Positions 1-7,133 of a stretch of 9,077 nucleotides of DNA are shown here, one piece after another (position 1 is the stretch's first letter; each line of letters begins with the position of its first letter). The translations under genes and the position numbers were made by a program. The stretch is from Flavobacteriales bacterium (GTDB lineage: Bacteria; Bacteroidota; Bacteroidia; Flavobacteriales_F; PHOS-HE28): assembly GCA_025455765.1 (NCBI GenBank), contig JALOLX010000041.1, positions 1 through 9,077 on the forward strand. The letters run 5' to 3'. The notes beneath the pieces were generated by a model. The model was not told the origin of the DNA, ran no database searches, and saw only the letters and a program-made list of their open reading frames with translations.

Positions 1-100
1 GGGCGAAGCGCATGAAGAGGGAGTTCACCAGGATACTGAAGACCAGGGCCGCAAAGAAGAGGCCGCTGTAGATGAGGAAGAGCTGGGTGGTACTGTACAT
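1..100 (-). CDS. Partial membrane protein, probable WecA/MraY-like undecaprenyl-phosphate sugar-phosphate transferase (N-terminus only)
   Basis: Only the first 33 codons are present; the gene runs off the left edge. The ATG at 98-100 lies 2 nt beyond the rfbC stop codon, so it is translated as part of the same operon. The visible peptide begins MYSTTQLFLIYSGLFF and continues as one hydrophobic helix (about residues 6-27) that ends in N-S-L-F-M-R-F-A. In the WecA/MraY family the first transmembrane helix ends in a similar way, with a small polar residue and then a hydrophobic and basic stretch leading into the first cytoplasmic loop. Such enzymes transfer a sugar-1-phosphate from a UDP-sugar to undecaprenyl phosphate at the inner membrane and start surface-polysaccharide repeat units, which suits the neighbours. 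The diagnostic Asp-rich and His motifs lie outside the window, so a Wzx flippase, Wzy polymerase or another membrane protein remains possible. An open membrane-protein start is certain; the family is inferred. Confidence 0.5.
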   Translation of the reverse strand, partial: MYSTTQLFLIYSGLFFAALVFSILVNSLFMRFA

Positions 101-102
101 GG

Positions 103-654
103 CTAAGTCGCAGGCCACCAGTTGCGTTCATTGAAGCCTCCTCCGGCAGCATCCTTGGGGCTCACCAAGGGATCCTTTACGCCCCAGTCGATCCCAAGGT
201 CATGATCGTTCCAGCGGATGCAGCGTTCCTGGGCGGGGTCGTAGAGCGCTGTGCACTTGTAGGCGAACACCGTATGGTCCTCCAGCGAAACGAACCCGTG
301 GGCGAAGCCAGGCGGTATCCAGAGCATTTCCTTTTGCTGGTCGTCGAGGAGCTGCTTGAAGTGCTGTCCGAACGTGGGGCTTGAAGGCCGTATATCCACA
401 CACACATCTAGCACACTACCCCGCACTACATGTACAAGCTTGCCTTGGGCGCTGGGGGGGAGCTGAAAATGCAGGCCGCGCAGAACCCCTTTGCGGGAGG
501 TGCTCTCATTGTCCTGAACAAAGTGAGTGGTACCGCCCACGGCTTGGTCGAAGAGCTTTTGGTCGAAGGTTACGATGAAGCGTCCACGGTCATCTGTGAA
601 CTGGCGGGGACAGAGCTTCAACAGCCCTTGGAGCGGAGTGGGGGTGATGGTCAT
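103..654 (-). CDS. rfbC: dTDP-4-dehydrorhamnose 3,5-epimerase (RmlC/RfbC)
   Basis: This 183-residue cupin enzyme has the usual family length. It epimerises C3 and C5 of dTDP-4-keto-6-deoxy-D-glucose, the third step toward dTDP-L-rhamnose, in the cytoplasm. Visible family motifs in order: DDRGRF (21-26), Q-D-N-E-S (47-51), KGVLRGLHFQ (55-64) with His62 as the expected catalytic base, KLVHVVRGSVLDVCVDIR (72-89), SPTFG (92-96), LWIPPGFAHGF (111-121), Tyr132 in the position of the acid that distinguishes epimerases, WND near 148-150, and SPKD (165-168) whose Asp168 pairs with the catalytic His. Residue roles are by analogy with Salmonella RmlC. The ATG overlaps the wzc stop codon as ATGA, which points to translational coupling and fixes the start. 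The partners rfbA, rfbB and rfbD are not in the window. A 3-epimerase or 5-epimerase of another dTDP-sugar pathway is the main alternative. Confidence 0.95.
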   Translation of the reverse strand: MTITPTPLQGLLKLCPRQFTDDRGRFIVTFDQKLFDQAVGGTTHFVQDNESTSRKGVLRGLHFQLPPSAQGKLVHVVRGSVLDVCVDIRPSSPTFGQHFKQLLDDQQKEMLWIPPGFAHGFVSLEDHTVFAYKCTALYDPAQERCIRWNDHDLGIDWGVKDPLVSPKDAAGGGFNERNWWPAT

Positions 655-3119
655 GAGCGTCCGAGCAACCAGTTCAACAAGCCACGTTTCTTCTCCTTGC
701 CACGCTCTTCGTAATAGCCTCCTGCATACCCTTGGCCGTAACCATAGCCATAGCCATACCCGTAGCCGTAGCCATAGCCATAGTTGTAGCCATACTTGTT
801 GCGGTCGATGTCCACACCATTGAGCACCGCGCTCAGACGGGCGATGTTGTTCTCGTTGATCAGGCGGTCCACATTCTGTACGAATTGCTTTTTGCTGTAA
901 TCCGCCCGGAAGATGTAGATGGGATAATCGGCTAGTTGGATCATGGGAATGCCATCAGTGACCAAGCCTACAGGCGGATTGTCGATGAGCACCACATCGT
1001 AGCTTTCCTTGAGCAGATCCACCACCTGCAGCATGCGCTGGTTGATAATGAGTTCTGAGGGGTTTGGCGGAATAGGGCCTGCAGTGATGAAATCCAACCC
1101 CTCGAGGCTGCTTTTCTGCACACAGTTGGCCACTTGGTCCTTACCGATGAGGATGGTGCTCATCCCACGGATGTTCTCCACCCCGAAGCCCAGGTGGATC
1201 TTGGGCTTGCGCATGTCGAGGTCGATGATGATCACCCGCTTACCGCTGATGGCAATGATGCCACCGAGATTGATGGCCACAAAGGTCTTTCCCTCACCGC
1301 TGATCGTGCTGGTTACGGCCAGCACCTTCGCGCCATCACTGTTATCGATGAACTGGAGATTGGTTCGGATGCTGCGGAAGGACTCTGCAATAAGCGACTT
1401 GGGGTTCTTGTCGATCAAAAGTTGAGAGATAGGGATGTCTTTTTTGTATTTGGGCACCATGCCAAGAATGCCGATGCTGGCGTTGGAGAGCTTGGCGATA
1501 TCGTGCAGCGATGTAATGTTGTCATGCAGTACGTAGCGCACTAGGATGACCATCAAGCTGAGCACCACCCCGGCCATCAGGTAGGTGAGCAGGATCACAT
1601 TCCGTTTTGGCGCTGTGGGCTCGCTAGGCAATACGGCATCTTCCAAGATCTGGTTCTCTGTAACAAAGCCTGCTTTACTTATGCGGTATTCAACATCCTT
1701 TTCGAGGAGTTGGGTATAGTATTTCTCATTGATGTGAAAGATCCGTTCAATACGCGCATAGCTCAATTCCTTTTCAGGTAGGTTTCCGGATTCGCGCGCC
1801 ATTTGCTCCAAGGTATGGTCGATCTCCGCTCGGCGGCGTATCGCACGGTCGAGAATAGTGTTGATACTGGCTTGAATGAGTTCTTTTTGTGTATCGATCT
1901 GGTGTTCCAGTGATCGCACCCATTGATGGTCCTCTGTCGCTTCCAAATAGACCTCCTGACGCTCATTGAGCAGGTCACCCATGGTGGTGATCATGCTGGA
2001 AAGTGTCTGTTGGTATTCAGTGCCAACCAATAACGGCAACAGGTCCTGAACACTGATCTCTTCACCCGGCTTGTTCGTATTGCGCTTGATATCGGAAAGA
2101 AGTGCGATATCCTGTTCGAGTTTCAGCAGTTCGGCGGTATAGCTCTCGCTGCGTTCAATGTAGAGCGGAGTGATCTGCCCTGCTCCGGTAACTTTATTCG
2201 TCACCTTGAACTGTTGCAGTTCACGCTCAGAGGATCGAAGGAGCTCGAAGACCGTGTCCTTTTGTGCCCTGATGAAGCGAAGAATGCTGGCTGCGCTTTC
2301 AGTTTTTCGTTCCACATCATAGGCAATGAACGTCTCTGCCATGGCTTGCGCCAGATCCTTAGCCAATAGTGGGTTCTCATCGCTGCAGCTGATCTCCACG
2401 GTCTGCGCGCCCTGGTCTGCTATCTTGACCTGTATTTTTTTGGCATACCGGGCGATCAGGGATTTGCGCGAATTGATCTTGAAATAAAGGGATGTGCCAT
2501 CCACCACCCGTTCGCGATCAGCAGGAAAGTCGATGTCCAGATCACACTCAAGGTCAGGCGTGCGAATGGGCTCGTTACGGCCGAAGGTGTATACGTGTTG
2601 TTGCTTGCCGGTCGAGTAGGAGATTATAGCCTTGTGCGGCACGCTCAGATCAAGAAAGATCGGCGCGTCCTGTAAGGCTCCATTGATGAGCTTTACGTTC
2701 CGTACACGGAAGAAGGAGCGCGTATAGAATTCTTCCGTCAGGATCTGGCCTCGGTTGAAGTAGCTCACCTCCAGATCCATGCGGTCCAATACCTTGCGTA
2801 GGAAGAAAGGCGACCGCATCAGCTCCACGTCGGCCTGCAGGGTCTTATCCTCTGTGAAATCCTCAACGTTCAGGACCTGTTGGGCGGTATTGCTTTCGCG
2901 CAGCTGGACCAGCGTACGGGCGTTATAGATGGGCGCGGTATACCGAAGGTAGAGGAACGCGCTCGCCAGTGCAAGCAGGATGATCAGCACGATCCACAGC
3001 ACGCTTTTTTGCACGATGTGGATGAACAGGCCCAGCTCGAACTCATTGCTGAAGTTCGTGATGCGCTCCTTGTAGCTCTCGAAATTGAGACTACGTTGGC
3101 TGGCTTCGTCCTGTAGCAT
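651..3119 (-). CDS. wzc: Wzc-type polysaccharide co-polymerase fused to a bacterial tyrosine autokinase
   Basis: This 822-residue inner-membrane protein combines a Wzz-like chain-length module and a BY-kinase. Transmembrane helix 1 is at about 38-58. A long periplasmic part (60-505) carries charged, probably coiled-coil stretches around 275-340 and 380-480. The proline-rich segment P498-P501-P504 precedes transmembrane helix 2 (about 507-530). The cytoplasmic kinase shows the oligomerisation motif ExxRxxR (E579, R582, R585), Walker A TSTISGEGKT (603-612, Lys611), Walker A' VIIIDLDMRKP (629-639, Asp633 and Asp635), GPIPPNPSEL (681-690) and Walker B VVLIDNPP (709-716, Asp713). The tail (776-803) has 13 tyrosines, mostly as Gly-Tyr pairs, and ends in a basic segment. 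In this family trans-phosphorylation of tail tyrosines, cycled by a phosphatase, controls polymer assembly with Wza. No phosphatase gene is in the window. The start lies 15 nt after the wza stop and the stop overlaps rfbC. Base composition is visibly more AT-rich than in lpdA or asnB, especially around 1680-1760. Confidence 0.95.
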   Translation of the reverse strand: MLQDEASQRSLNFESYKERITNFSNEFELGLFIHIVQKSVLWIVLIILLALASAFLYLRYTAPIYNARTLVQLRESNTAQQVLNVEDFTEDKTLQADVELMRSPFFLRKVLDRMDLEVSYFNRGQILTEEFYTRSFFRVRNVKLINGALQDAPIFLDLSVPHKAIISYSTGKQQHVYTFGRNEPIRTPDLECDLDIDFPADRERVVDGTSLYFKINSRKSLIARYAKKIQVKIADQGAQTVEISCSDENPLLAKDLAQAMAETFIAYDVERKTESAASILRFIRAQKDTVFELLRSSERELQQFKVTNKVTGAGQITPLYIERSESYTAELLKLEQDIALLSDIKRNTNKPGEEISVQDLLPLLVGTEYQQTLSSMITTMGDLLNERQEVYLEATEDHQWVRSLEHQIDTQKELIQASINTILDRAIRRRAEIDHTLEQMARESGNLPEKELSYARIERIFHINEKYYTQLLEKDVEYRISKAGFVTENQILEDAVLPSEPTAPKRNVILLTYLMAGVVLSLMVILVRYVLHDNITSLHDIAKLSNASIGILGMVPKYKKDIPISQLLIDKNPKSLIAESFRSIRTNLQFIDNSDGAKVLAVTSTISGEGKTFVAINLGGIIAISGKRVIIIDLDMRKPKIHLGFGVENIRGMSTILIGKDQVANCVQKSSLEGLDFITAGPIPPNPSELIINQRMLQVVDLLKESYDVVLIDNPPVGLVTDGIPMIQLADYPIYIFRADYSKKQFVQNVDRLINENNIARLSAVLNGVDIDRNKYGYNYGYGYGYGYGYGYGYGQGYAGGYYEERGKEKKRGLLNWLLGRS
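711..794 (-). repeat. Gly-Tyr hexanucleotide repeat encoding the Wzc tyrosine tail
   Basis: On the minus strand this stretch is built of near-identical GGC-TAT or GGC-TAC hexamers, with eight consecutive Gly-Tyr pairs at residues 781-794 plus flanking Y-G-Y-N-Y and Q-G-Y-A-G-G-Y-Y. Third-position differences between units (TAT/TAC, GGC/GGG/GGT) show that it is not a freshly expanded perfect microsatellite. Changes by whole hexamers would alter the number of phosphorylatable tyrosines without shifting the frame. The purpose as a kinase substrate follows from the Wzc family; repeat-length variation is inference. Confidence 0.8.
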
Positions 3120-3134
3120 CTGCTGCTGATCGCC

Positions 3135-3908
3135 TTAATTGAATCCGCGCACGATACCGATGACCAACACCACACTGGTGAGGAGGGTGACAATAGGTGT
3201 GAGGTCCTGGAGGAACTCACGCGCCAATTCTGGATTGGGTTCCACGTACAGCACATCATCGCCCTGCATGACAATGTCGGCATAACGGAGCCCGTCGATG
3301 GTGGAAAGGTCGAACTGGTAAACCTTACGGGAGCCGTCGTCGTCGTGTCGGAACAACTTCACGCGGGATGCGTTACCCCTGCGCGCGATGCCGCCTGCCG
3401 CTGCAAGTACCTCCAGCAACGTGGTGTTCTGGTTGTCCAACGGGATGATCTGCGCATCACCTCCACCGCCCGGGAAGACCACCACCCTGCGGTTGTTCAC
3501 CACCAATTGTACGAATGGGCGGTTGTAATACTGGGTGTATCGCTCCTCGAGCATGAGTTCAGCCTCCCGAACGGTCAATCCGCGCAACTTCACTCGACCC
3601 AACAAGGGCATCTTCACCATGCCGTCGTACTCGATGAAGTATTGGAACACGTTCCGGTTGAGGAACTGGGCATCGCGGATGGCTCCCTCGCTAACGAGGT
3701 CGATGATCTTGAATCCGTCGTTGGCGAAGAGCCTGAACTGGAACACATCGTTCGCCTGCAGTCTCAGTTGGTCTGAGGCTGAATCCTGGAAGCTTTCGAA
3801 CTGATGGTCCGTCGGCGTCTTGAACATAATGTCCCGGTTGACGGTGCAACTGCTAAGCATGGCGATCAACAGACCCAGCAGAAGTGAACGGCGCGTGAGG
3901 TGGTGCAT
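3135..3908 (-). CDS. wza: Wza-like outer-membrane polysaccharide export lipoprotein
   Basis: The 257-residue product is the periplasmic and outer-membrane export partner of Wzc. It starts with a lipoprotein signal: positive residues R6-R7, a hydrophobic stretch and the lipobox L18-S19-S20-C21, so Cys21 should be lipidated. The polysaccharide export (PES) domain spans about 48-140 and includes YDGMVKMPLLGRVKLRGLTV (94-113) and the segment through RPFVQLVV near 130-137. An SLBB domain follows (about 150-225) with AAAGGIARRGNASRVKLFR and GDDVLYVEPN. A hydrophobic C-terminal helix (about 232-253) ends the protein. It is far shorter than E. coli Wza (about 380 residues) but matches the compact single-SLBB form usual in Bacteroidota. 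The ATG at 3906-3908 was chosen because it gives the clean lipobox signal and sits just after a promoter-like element. An in-frame ATG at 4025 would add 39 unlikely residues and overlap the upstream gene. Confidence 0.93.
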   Translation of the reverse strand: MHHLTRRSLLLGLLIAMLSSCTVNRDIMFKTPTDHQFESFQDSASDQLRLQANDVFQFRLFANDGFKIIDLVSEGAIRDAQFLNRNVFQYFIEYDGMVKMPLLGRVKLRGLTVREAELMLEERYTQYYNRPFVQLVVNNRRVVVFPGGGGDAQIIPLDNQNTTLLEVLAAAGGIARRGNASRVKLFRHDDDGSRKVYQFDLSTIDGLRYADIVMQGDDVLYVEPNPELAREFLQDLTPIVTLLTSVVLVIGIVRGFN

Positions 3909-3915
3909 ATCCCGG

Positions 3916-3944
3916 CAAAAGTAACGTTCGTCGTTCAGGGTCAA
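3916..3944 (-). promoter_or_regulatory. Candidate Bacteroidota-type promoter for wza-wzc-rfbC
   Basis: On the minus strand TTG (3944-3942) is followed by 18 nt and then TACTTTTG (3923-3916), a perfect match to the Bacteroidota -7 consensus TAnnTTTG at the expected spacing. The TTG overlaps the stop codon of the upstream glycosyltransferase gene. Only 7 nt separate the -7 box from the wza ATG, so the transcript would have almost no leader. It would let the export genes be expressed apart from asnB and the glycosyltransferase. The motif match is visible; activity is inferred. Confidence 0.6.
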
Positions 3945-5170
3945 CGGTCCAGCAGTTCGTTGTACAGGGCGGCCATATCCTTCACCAGCCGGGTGTAGTG
4001 ATAGCGTTCTGCCACCAGAGGCCATCCACCGTCCCCCATCCGTTTGCGCAAGGCCGCGTCCTCCACCAGTTGCAGCAGGTCCGTACTGAGGCCTTCCACA
4101 TCGCCACTGGGGCGCAACAAGGCGGTACCCCCCACACTCACCACGTTCTCGATGCCCCCCACCCGGGTGCTAAGGATGGGCCTGCCTGCCGCCTGTGCTT
4201 CGATCAAACTGACCGGGGTGCCTTCGTTCAAGCTGGTGAGCATCGCGATGTCGAGCCCGGCGTTCACGATGTCCACCTCCTTCAGCCAGGAGGTGAAGGT
4301 GACCGTGGCCGGTTCCACCACAGCAGGCCCTGGTGGCACGTGCAACAGCCCGCCGCTGTTAAGCACAGGTCCCGCCACCACCGAAAGGCCCAAGCCACGC
4401 GCACGCTTCTCTAAGCGCCCCCGTTCTTCGCCATCGCCCACGATGAACGCCCTGATGTGCTTACGAGTGCGCTGCTGCACCCTGGCGATCACCTCAAGGA
4501 AAAGGTCATGGTTCTTGATCGGCACCAACCGACCCACAATGCCGATGGCCACCTCATCCTCCGCCACGCCATAGACGGACCGGAACAGTGCGCGCTTCTG
4601 TACTTGATCCTGTTGAAATCGGCTAAGGTCGAAGCCCAAGGGAATGACACTGACCTTGCTCGCGCGGCAGATCCGGTGCTCGTTCACCAGCTCGTCGCGT
4701 TGCTTTTCACTGATAGCAATGATGCGGGTGGAGCGCATTGCCAGGTAGCGCTCAATGTTCTTGTAGATCGCCGTACGCACCGGACCGAAGTAGCTGTGGA
4801 ACACATGGCCATGGAACGTGTGGACGATGACCTTCACACCCATTTGGGCGGCGGCCATTCGGCCTACGGCACCGGCCTTTGCTGCATGGGTGTGGACGAT
4901 ATCCGGCTTGTATTCCTTGATGAGCTGCTTGATGCGTCGGTAGGCGGCCCCATCGCGCCAAGGTGCCACCTCGCGCTGCAGTTCGGGTAGGATCAACGGC
5001 TTCACGCCCACCGCATCCAGGATGTGGTGGCTGCCCTCTTCGGTGGCTTCCTGGCCGCCGCCCACCAGCAGGGTATCGAATTCCGGCGCCAGGTAGCGGG
5101 TGAGGTATGCAGCGTTGTGTGTGGGACCGCCCAGGTTGAAGCGGTTGATGATGCGAAGGACGCGAGGCAT
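3941..5170 (-). CDS. GT4-family (GT-B fold) glycosyltransferase of the polysaccharide cluster
   Basis: This 409-residue cytoplasmic enzyme transfers a sugar from a nucleotide-sugar donor, presumably onto the lipid-linked repeat unit. The N-terminal acceptor domain has FNLGGPTHNA (11-20), HTHAAKAGAVGRMAA (93-107) and HTFHGHVFHSYFG (117-129). The linker IPLGFDLSRF (176-185) leads to the donor domain with VGRLVPIKNHDLFL (212-225), VGDGEERGRLE (244-254) and the EX7E signature of retaining GT4 enzymes (E316 and E324 in NEGTPVSLIEAQAAGRP). A Gly/Pro-rich insertion of about 26 residues (264-289) splits the segment that normally runs from GLGLS directly into the F-T-x-W strand. The start follows the asnB stop by 9 nt, and MPRVLRIINRFNLGG is a normal GT4 beginning. 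The gap to wza is 32 nt. Donor and acceptor sugars cannot be told from sequence, so no gene symbol is given. Confidence 0.9.
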   Translation of the reverse strand: MPRVLRIINRFNLGGPTHNAAYLTRYLAPEFDTLLVGGGQEATEEGSHHILDAVGVKPLILPELQREVAPWRDGAAYRRIKQLIKEYKPDIVHTHAAKAGAVGRMAAAQMGVKVIVHTFHGHVFHSYFGPVRTAIYKNIERYLAMRSTRIIAISEKQRDELVNEHRICRASKVSVIPLGFDLSRFQQDQVQKRALFRSVYGVAEDEVAIGIVGRLVPIKNHDLFLEVIARVQQRTRKHIRAFIVGDGEERGRLEKRARGLGLSVVAGPVLNSGGLLHVPPGPAVVEPATVTFTSWLKEVDIVNAGLDIAMLTSLNEGTPVSLIEAQAAGRPILSTRVGGIENVVSVGGTALLRPSGDVEGLSTDLLQLVEDAALRKRMGDGGWPLVAERYHYTRLVKDMAALYNELLDR

Positions 5171-5179
5171 GGTTCGGGT

Positions 5180-7063
5180 TCAGGCGCGGGCTGCGACGGC
5201 CGGCCCCAAGTGGCGTTCCCACCACGTGGTATAGACGATGCAGGCATGCAAAGTTGCCTCAGCAGTGCCGGGGTCGGCGGACCGGGACCGGGTAATGAGG
5301 GCGTTCACGGCCGCTGCGGACAGACCCGCTGCCTCCACCCGGTCAGGATGCAGCCACTGGTCCACGTCTGCGCGTAGCACGGTGTTGTAAAGATCGAGGA
5401 GCGGCACTTCGAAGCCCTTCTTGCTGCGTTGCATCACCACTGGGGGGAGCAGGTGTCCGAAGGTGGTGCGTAAGAGGTGCTTACCGCTGCCCTTGCGTAG
5501 TTTCTCCGCCGCAGGGAGGGCAAAGGCGAGCTCCACTACACGCTTGTCCAGGAAGGGGGTGCGTACCTCCAGCGCGTGGGCCATGCTGGTGAGGTCCACC
5601 TTGTGCAGCATTTGGTTCGGCAGGGTGAACAGCAGGTCGTGGTAGAGCACCCGGTCCAGTCCGGTCCAGGGCCCTTCTTCCGAGAGCAGGGCACGTTCAC
5701 GCAGCTGGCGTTCTTCGGGCATGGAACCCCACAGCTGCTCCACCAGGGAGCGGTCGGTGAAGGTGGTCAGCTCCAGCGTACGTTGACCGGCGGGGAGCCG
5801 TGCGAGGCGCGCGAACCGATCGAACTGACGAATGCGGTCCTGCCAGGGAGAACGACGGCTGCGGGGCAATGAGCGCCAGAGCGGCCCCAGGGCACGGAGG
5901 GTGCGTTCTGCCGCACCCGGTCGTGCCCAGCGCAATTCCGCCTGGTGTTTACGGTATCCGCCGAAGAGCTCGTCTGCACCATCCCCACTGAGGGCGACGG
6001 TGACATGCTTGCGGGTGCGTTCGCAGAGGATGAAGGAAGGCAGGGCACTGCTGTCCGAGAAAGGCTCGTCGGTGGCAGCAAGGAGCCGGGTATAGGCCTC
6101 TGCCAATTCCGCGCGTTCCAAGCGAAAGCTGTGGTGCTGAGTGCCGAGGTGGCGGGCAACGGTCTCCGCATGGGCGCTTTCGTCGTAATACGGGTCTTCC
6201 GCATACCCGATGCTGAAGGTATGCAGGTCGGGTTTGTGGCGCGCCGCCAGGGCGGTGACGATGCTGCTGTCCACACCGCCACTGAGGAAGGTGCCAACCG
6301 GCACATCGGCCACCAAGCGGATGCGTACGGCATCCTCCAATAGTTCCATCAGGCGGGTCGCTGGCTTGGCTGAAGGCCTGATCGATGCGGTGGGTAGATG
6401 ATACCAGCGTGAATGATGAACTCCGTCGGCATCAGCCTCCAGGCAATGACCTGGCGCCAACTTCCGAACACCGAGCAGGGCTGTGGAAGGAGCAGGAATG
6501 AACTGATGCAGCAGCAGTTGTTCCACGGAGCAACGGTCAAGCTTTCGCTCCACGCCCAGTGCCAGTAAGGCCCGCAGCTCACTGGCCACCATCAGCTGGC
6601 CCTGCTGTTCGGCCCAATACAAGGGTTTCACCCCAAAGCGGTCCCGGGCCGCAAAGAGCCGATCTTCCTGTGCGTCATGGATGGCCAGTGCGAAGAAGCC
6701 GTTGAGGTCATGCAGGAAGTCCGGCCCCTTGATGGTGAACAGGCGCAGAACGACCTCCGTATCGGTGTGGCTGCGGAACGCATGACCGGCAGACTCCAGC
6801 TGTGCGCGCAGTTCCTGGAAATTGAACACCTCACCATTGAAGGCGATGGTGTACCGGCCTCCGCTGTCTGTGAAAGGCTGGTGGCCTGCCACGCTGGTGT
6901 CAAGGATGCTCAGGCGTCTATGGCCCAATATGGCTCGCCCCTGCTGGTACTGGCCTTCATCATCCGGACCACGGTGTGCGAGGCAGTTCAGTGCATCGGG
7001 CATGCGCGACTTTCCGACGCTGGGCTGGCTGCCGAGTTGGAAGGTGGCTGCGATACCGCACAT
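5180..7063 (-). CDS. asnB: Glutamine-dependent asparagine synthetase / AsnB-like amidotransferase
   Basis: The 627-residue protein has both halves of class II AsnB. The Ntn glutaminase domain starts MCGIAATF, so Cys2 is the nucleophile and the start is fixed. It continues with LAHRGPDDEG (28-37), GHRRLSILD (47-55, Arg49), FNGEVFN (75-81) and DTEVVL (101-106), and ends near RDRFGVKPLYW (140-150). The synthetase domain has the ATP-binding PP-loop SGGVDSS (261-267), LSGDGADELFGGY (358-370) and KVDLTSMAHALEVRTPFLD (488-506). AsnB hydrolyses glutamine and uses the ammonia to amidate an adenylated carboxylate, normally aspartate. In polysaccharide clusters, AsnB-like enzymes such as those related to WbpS are thought to amidate sugar uronic acids, and the 9-nt spacing to the glycosyltransferase favours such a role here. 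Ordinary asparagine synthesis is not excluded. No convincing promoter is seen directly upstream, so it may depend on read-through across the repeat at 7070-7133. Confidence 0.93.
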   Translation of the reverse strand: MCGIAATFQLGSQPSVGKSRMPDALNCLAHRGPDDEGQYQQGRAILGHRRLSILDTSVAGHQPFTDSGGRYTIAFNGEVFNFQELRAQLESAGHAFRSHTDTEVVLRLFTIKGPDFLHDLNGFFALAIHDAQEDRLFAARDRFGVKPLYWAEQQGQLMVASELRALLALGVERKLDRCSVEQLLLHQFIPAPSTALLGVRKLAPGHCLEADADGVHHSRWYHLPTASIRPSAKPATRLMELLEDAVRIRLVADVPVGTFLSGGVDSSIVTALAARHKPDLHTFSIGYAEDPYYDESAHAETVARHLGTQHHSFRLERAELAEAYTRLLAATDEPFSDSSALPSFILCERTRKHVTVALSGDGADELFGGYRKHQAELRWARPGAAERTLRALGPLWRSLPRSRRSPWQDRIRQFDRFARLARLPAGQRTLELTTFTDRSLVEQLWGSMPEERQLRERALLSEEGPWTGLDRVLYHDLLFTLPNQMLHKVDLTSMAHALEVRTPFLDKRVVELAFALPAAEKLRKGSGKHLLRTTFGHLLPPVVMQRSKKGFEVPLLDLYNTVLRADVDQWLHPDRVEAAGLSAAAVNALITRSRSADPGTAEATLHACIVYTTWWERHLGPAVAARA

Positions 7064-7069
7064 AAGGAG

Positions 7070-7133
7070 AAAGCCGAAAGCTGAAAGTTGGAACCGTGAC
7101 CCTCTCAGCTTTCAGCTTTCAAAGTTCAGCTTT
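7070..7133. repeat. Heptamer-based inverted repeat filling the lpdA-asnB spacer (possible terminator or repetitive extragenic element)
   Basis: The left arm is three adjacent heptamers on the plus strand, AAAGCCG, AAAGCTG and AAAGTTG (7070-7090). A 15-nt centre follows (7091-7105). The right arm is four heptamers, CAGCTTT, CAGCTTT, CAAAGTT and CAGCTTT (7106-7133). The arms are complementary: 7076-7087 and 7109-7120 pair perfectly over 12 bp, extended inward by three more pairs with one G-U. On the minus-strand transcript the hairpin would form 13 nt after the lpdA stop codon. The distal side is pyrimidine-rich (CTTTCTCCTT) but lacks a clean U tract, so it is at best an atypical intrinsic terminator. 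It could also be an mRNA 3'-end stabiliser or a copy of a dispersed palindromic repeat. The repeat fills the spacer except for 6 nt next to asnB. Confidence 0.75.

Noticed and set aside
527..823. Plus-strand frame with a Ser-His repeat opposite the Wzc tail
   Set aside because: The repeat is just the complement of the Gly-Tyr codons read in another frame; there is no independent evidence of coding.
3135..4025. A longer wza start at 4025
   Set aside because: It would put 39 polar residues in front of a complete lipoprotein signal and overlap the glycosyltransferase gene by about 85 nt.
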